Assembly: GCA_019313765.1 (NCBI GenBank)
Contig: JAFDAP010000129.1
Span: forward strand, 1 to 5,853
DNA length: 5,853 bases
Direction of reading: 5' to 3'
Source: Deltaproteobacteria bacterium
GTDB taxonomy: Bacteria; Desulfobacterota; DSM-4660; Desulfatiglandales; Desulfatiglandaceae
This document shows, piece by piece, positions 5,826 to 5,853 of this stretch. Below the pieces are notes generated by a model that worked only from the letters and a program-made list of their open reading frames with translations, was not told where the DNA came from and ran no database searches. The translations under genes were made by a program, and so were the position numbers. Numbering within the stretch: position 1 is the stretch's first letter; the number at the start of each line of letters is the position of its first letter.

Positions 5826-5853
5826 CGGAGAAAACCTTGCTCTCCGAGCAAGG
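5826..5853 (+). repeat. Two overlapping inverted repeats over a candidate translation start
   Basis: CCTTGCTC (5835-5842) and GAGCAAGG (5846-5853) form a perfect 8-bp stem with a TCC loop. In competition, CGGAGA (5826-5831) can pair perfectly with TCTCCG (5841-5846) around a nine-base loop. The first covers the candidate TTG start and the second covers its Shine-Dalgarno. No T-run is visible before the window ends, so a terminator cannot be supported. Confidence 0.6.
5837..5853 (+). CDS. Possible start of a transposase-like CDS (first codons only)
   Basis: TTG at 5837 is preceded by GGAG (5827-5830) with a six-base spacer, a good initiation layout. It opens the frame M-L-S-E-Q before the window ends. 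An MLS/MLT-E-Q type beginning would suit an IstA-like transposase, but five residues cannot identify a protein. The call depends on the frame staying open to the right. Confidence 0.25.

Larger units (their letters stand above)
5791..5853 (+). mobile_element. Possible left end of an insertion sequence (IS21- or IS3-like), cut by the window edge
   Basis: The sequence TGCCCCCAAAAAAGTGAACA starting at 5791 resembles the TG-starting terminal inverted repeats of IS21- and IS3-family elements. A ribosome site and a possible start codon follow within about 45 bases, as expected at the left end of such an element. The other end and any transposase domain lie beyond the window, so the call rests on one terminus and its position after a tRNA gene. 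Confidence 0.3.

Overview
The window holds most of a classical ABC importer operon of the dipeptide/oligopeptide (Dpp/Opp) type, all on the + strand. The order is solute-binding protein (3' part only), inner-membrane permeases DppB and DppC, and ATPases DppD and DppF. A tRNA-Gln(CTG) gene and what may be the left end of an insertion sequence follow. The binding protein captures peptide (or a similar ligand) in the periplasm, DppB and DppC form the channel, and DppD and DppF drive transport. No promoter for the operon is visible; it must lie left of the window.

The organism looks like a Gram-negative bacterium of moderate GC. Hand counts on sample lines give about 57% in dppC and about 38% in the small inserted gene. 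The style (many small repeats at gene junctions, a GxxExxY gene) recalls uncultured Desulfobacterota, but that is a low-confidence impression, not a demonstrated assignment.

Layout: 1-915 binding protein C-terminal part; 950-1909 dppB; about 1908-1953 a short direct-repeat tract across the dppB/dppC junction; 1937-3127 dppC, with an extra two-helix block of about 70 residues; 3126-3596 a compact cassette made of two inverted arms of CGAAAACA-type octamers around one gene for a GxxExxY (PD-(D/E)XK nuclease-like) protein; 3623-4621 dppD; 4631-5623 dppF; 5639-5672 a probable tRNA promoter region; 5679-5752 tRNA-Gln; 5791-5853 a possible transposon end and the first codons of a CDS cut by the window edge.

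The most notable item is the cassette at 3126-3596. An AT-richer gene of unrelated function sits inside a transporter operon, in the same direction, bounded by arms with a perfect 17-bp inverted match. The left arm takes in the last two bases of the dppC stop codon, and its last octamer supplies the start codon of the cargo gene. This is what a small mobile or domesticated repeat-bounded unit would look like. The DppC insertion is the second point worth following up.
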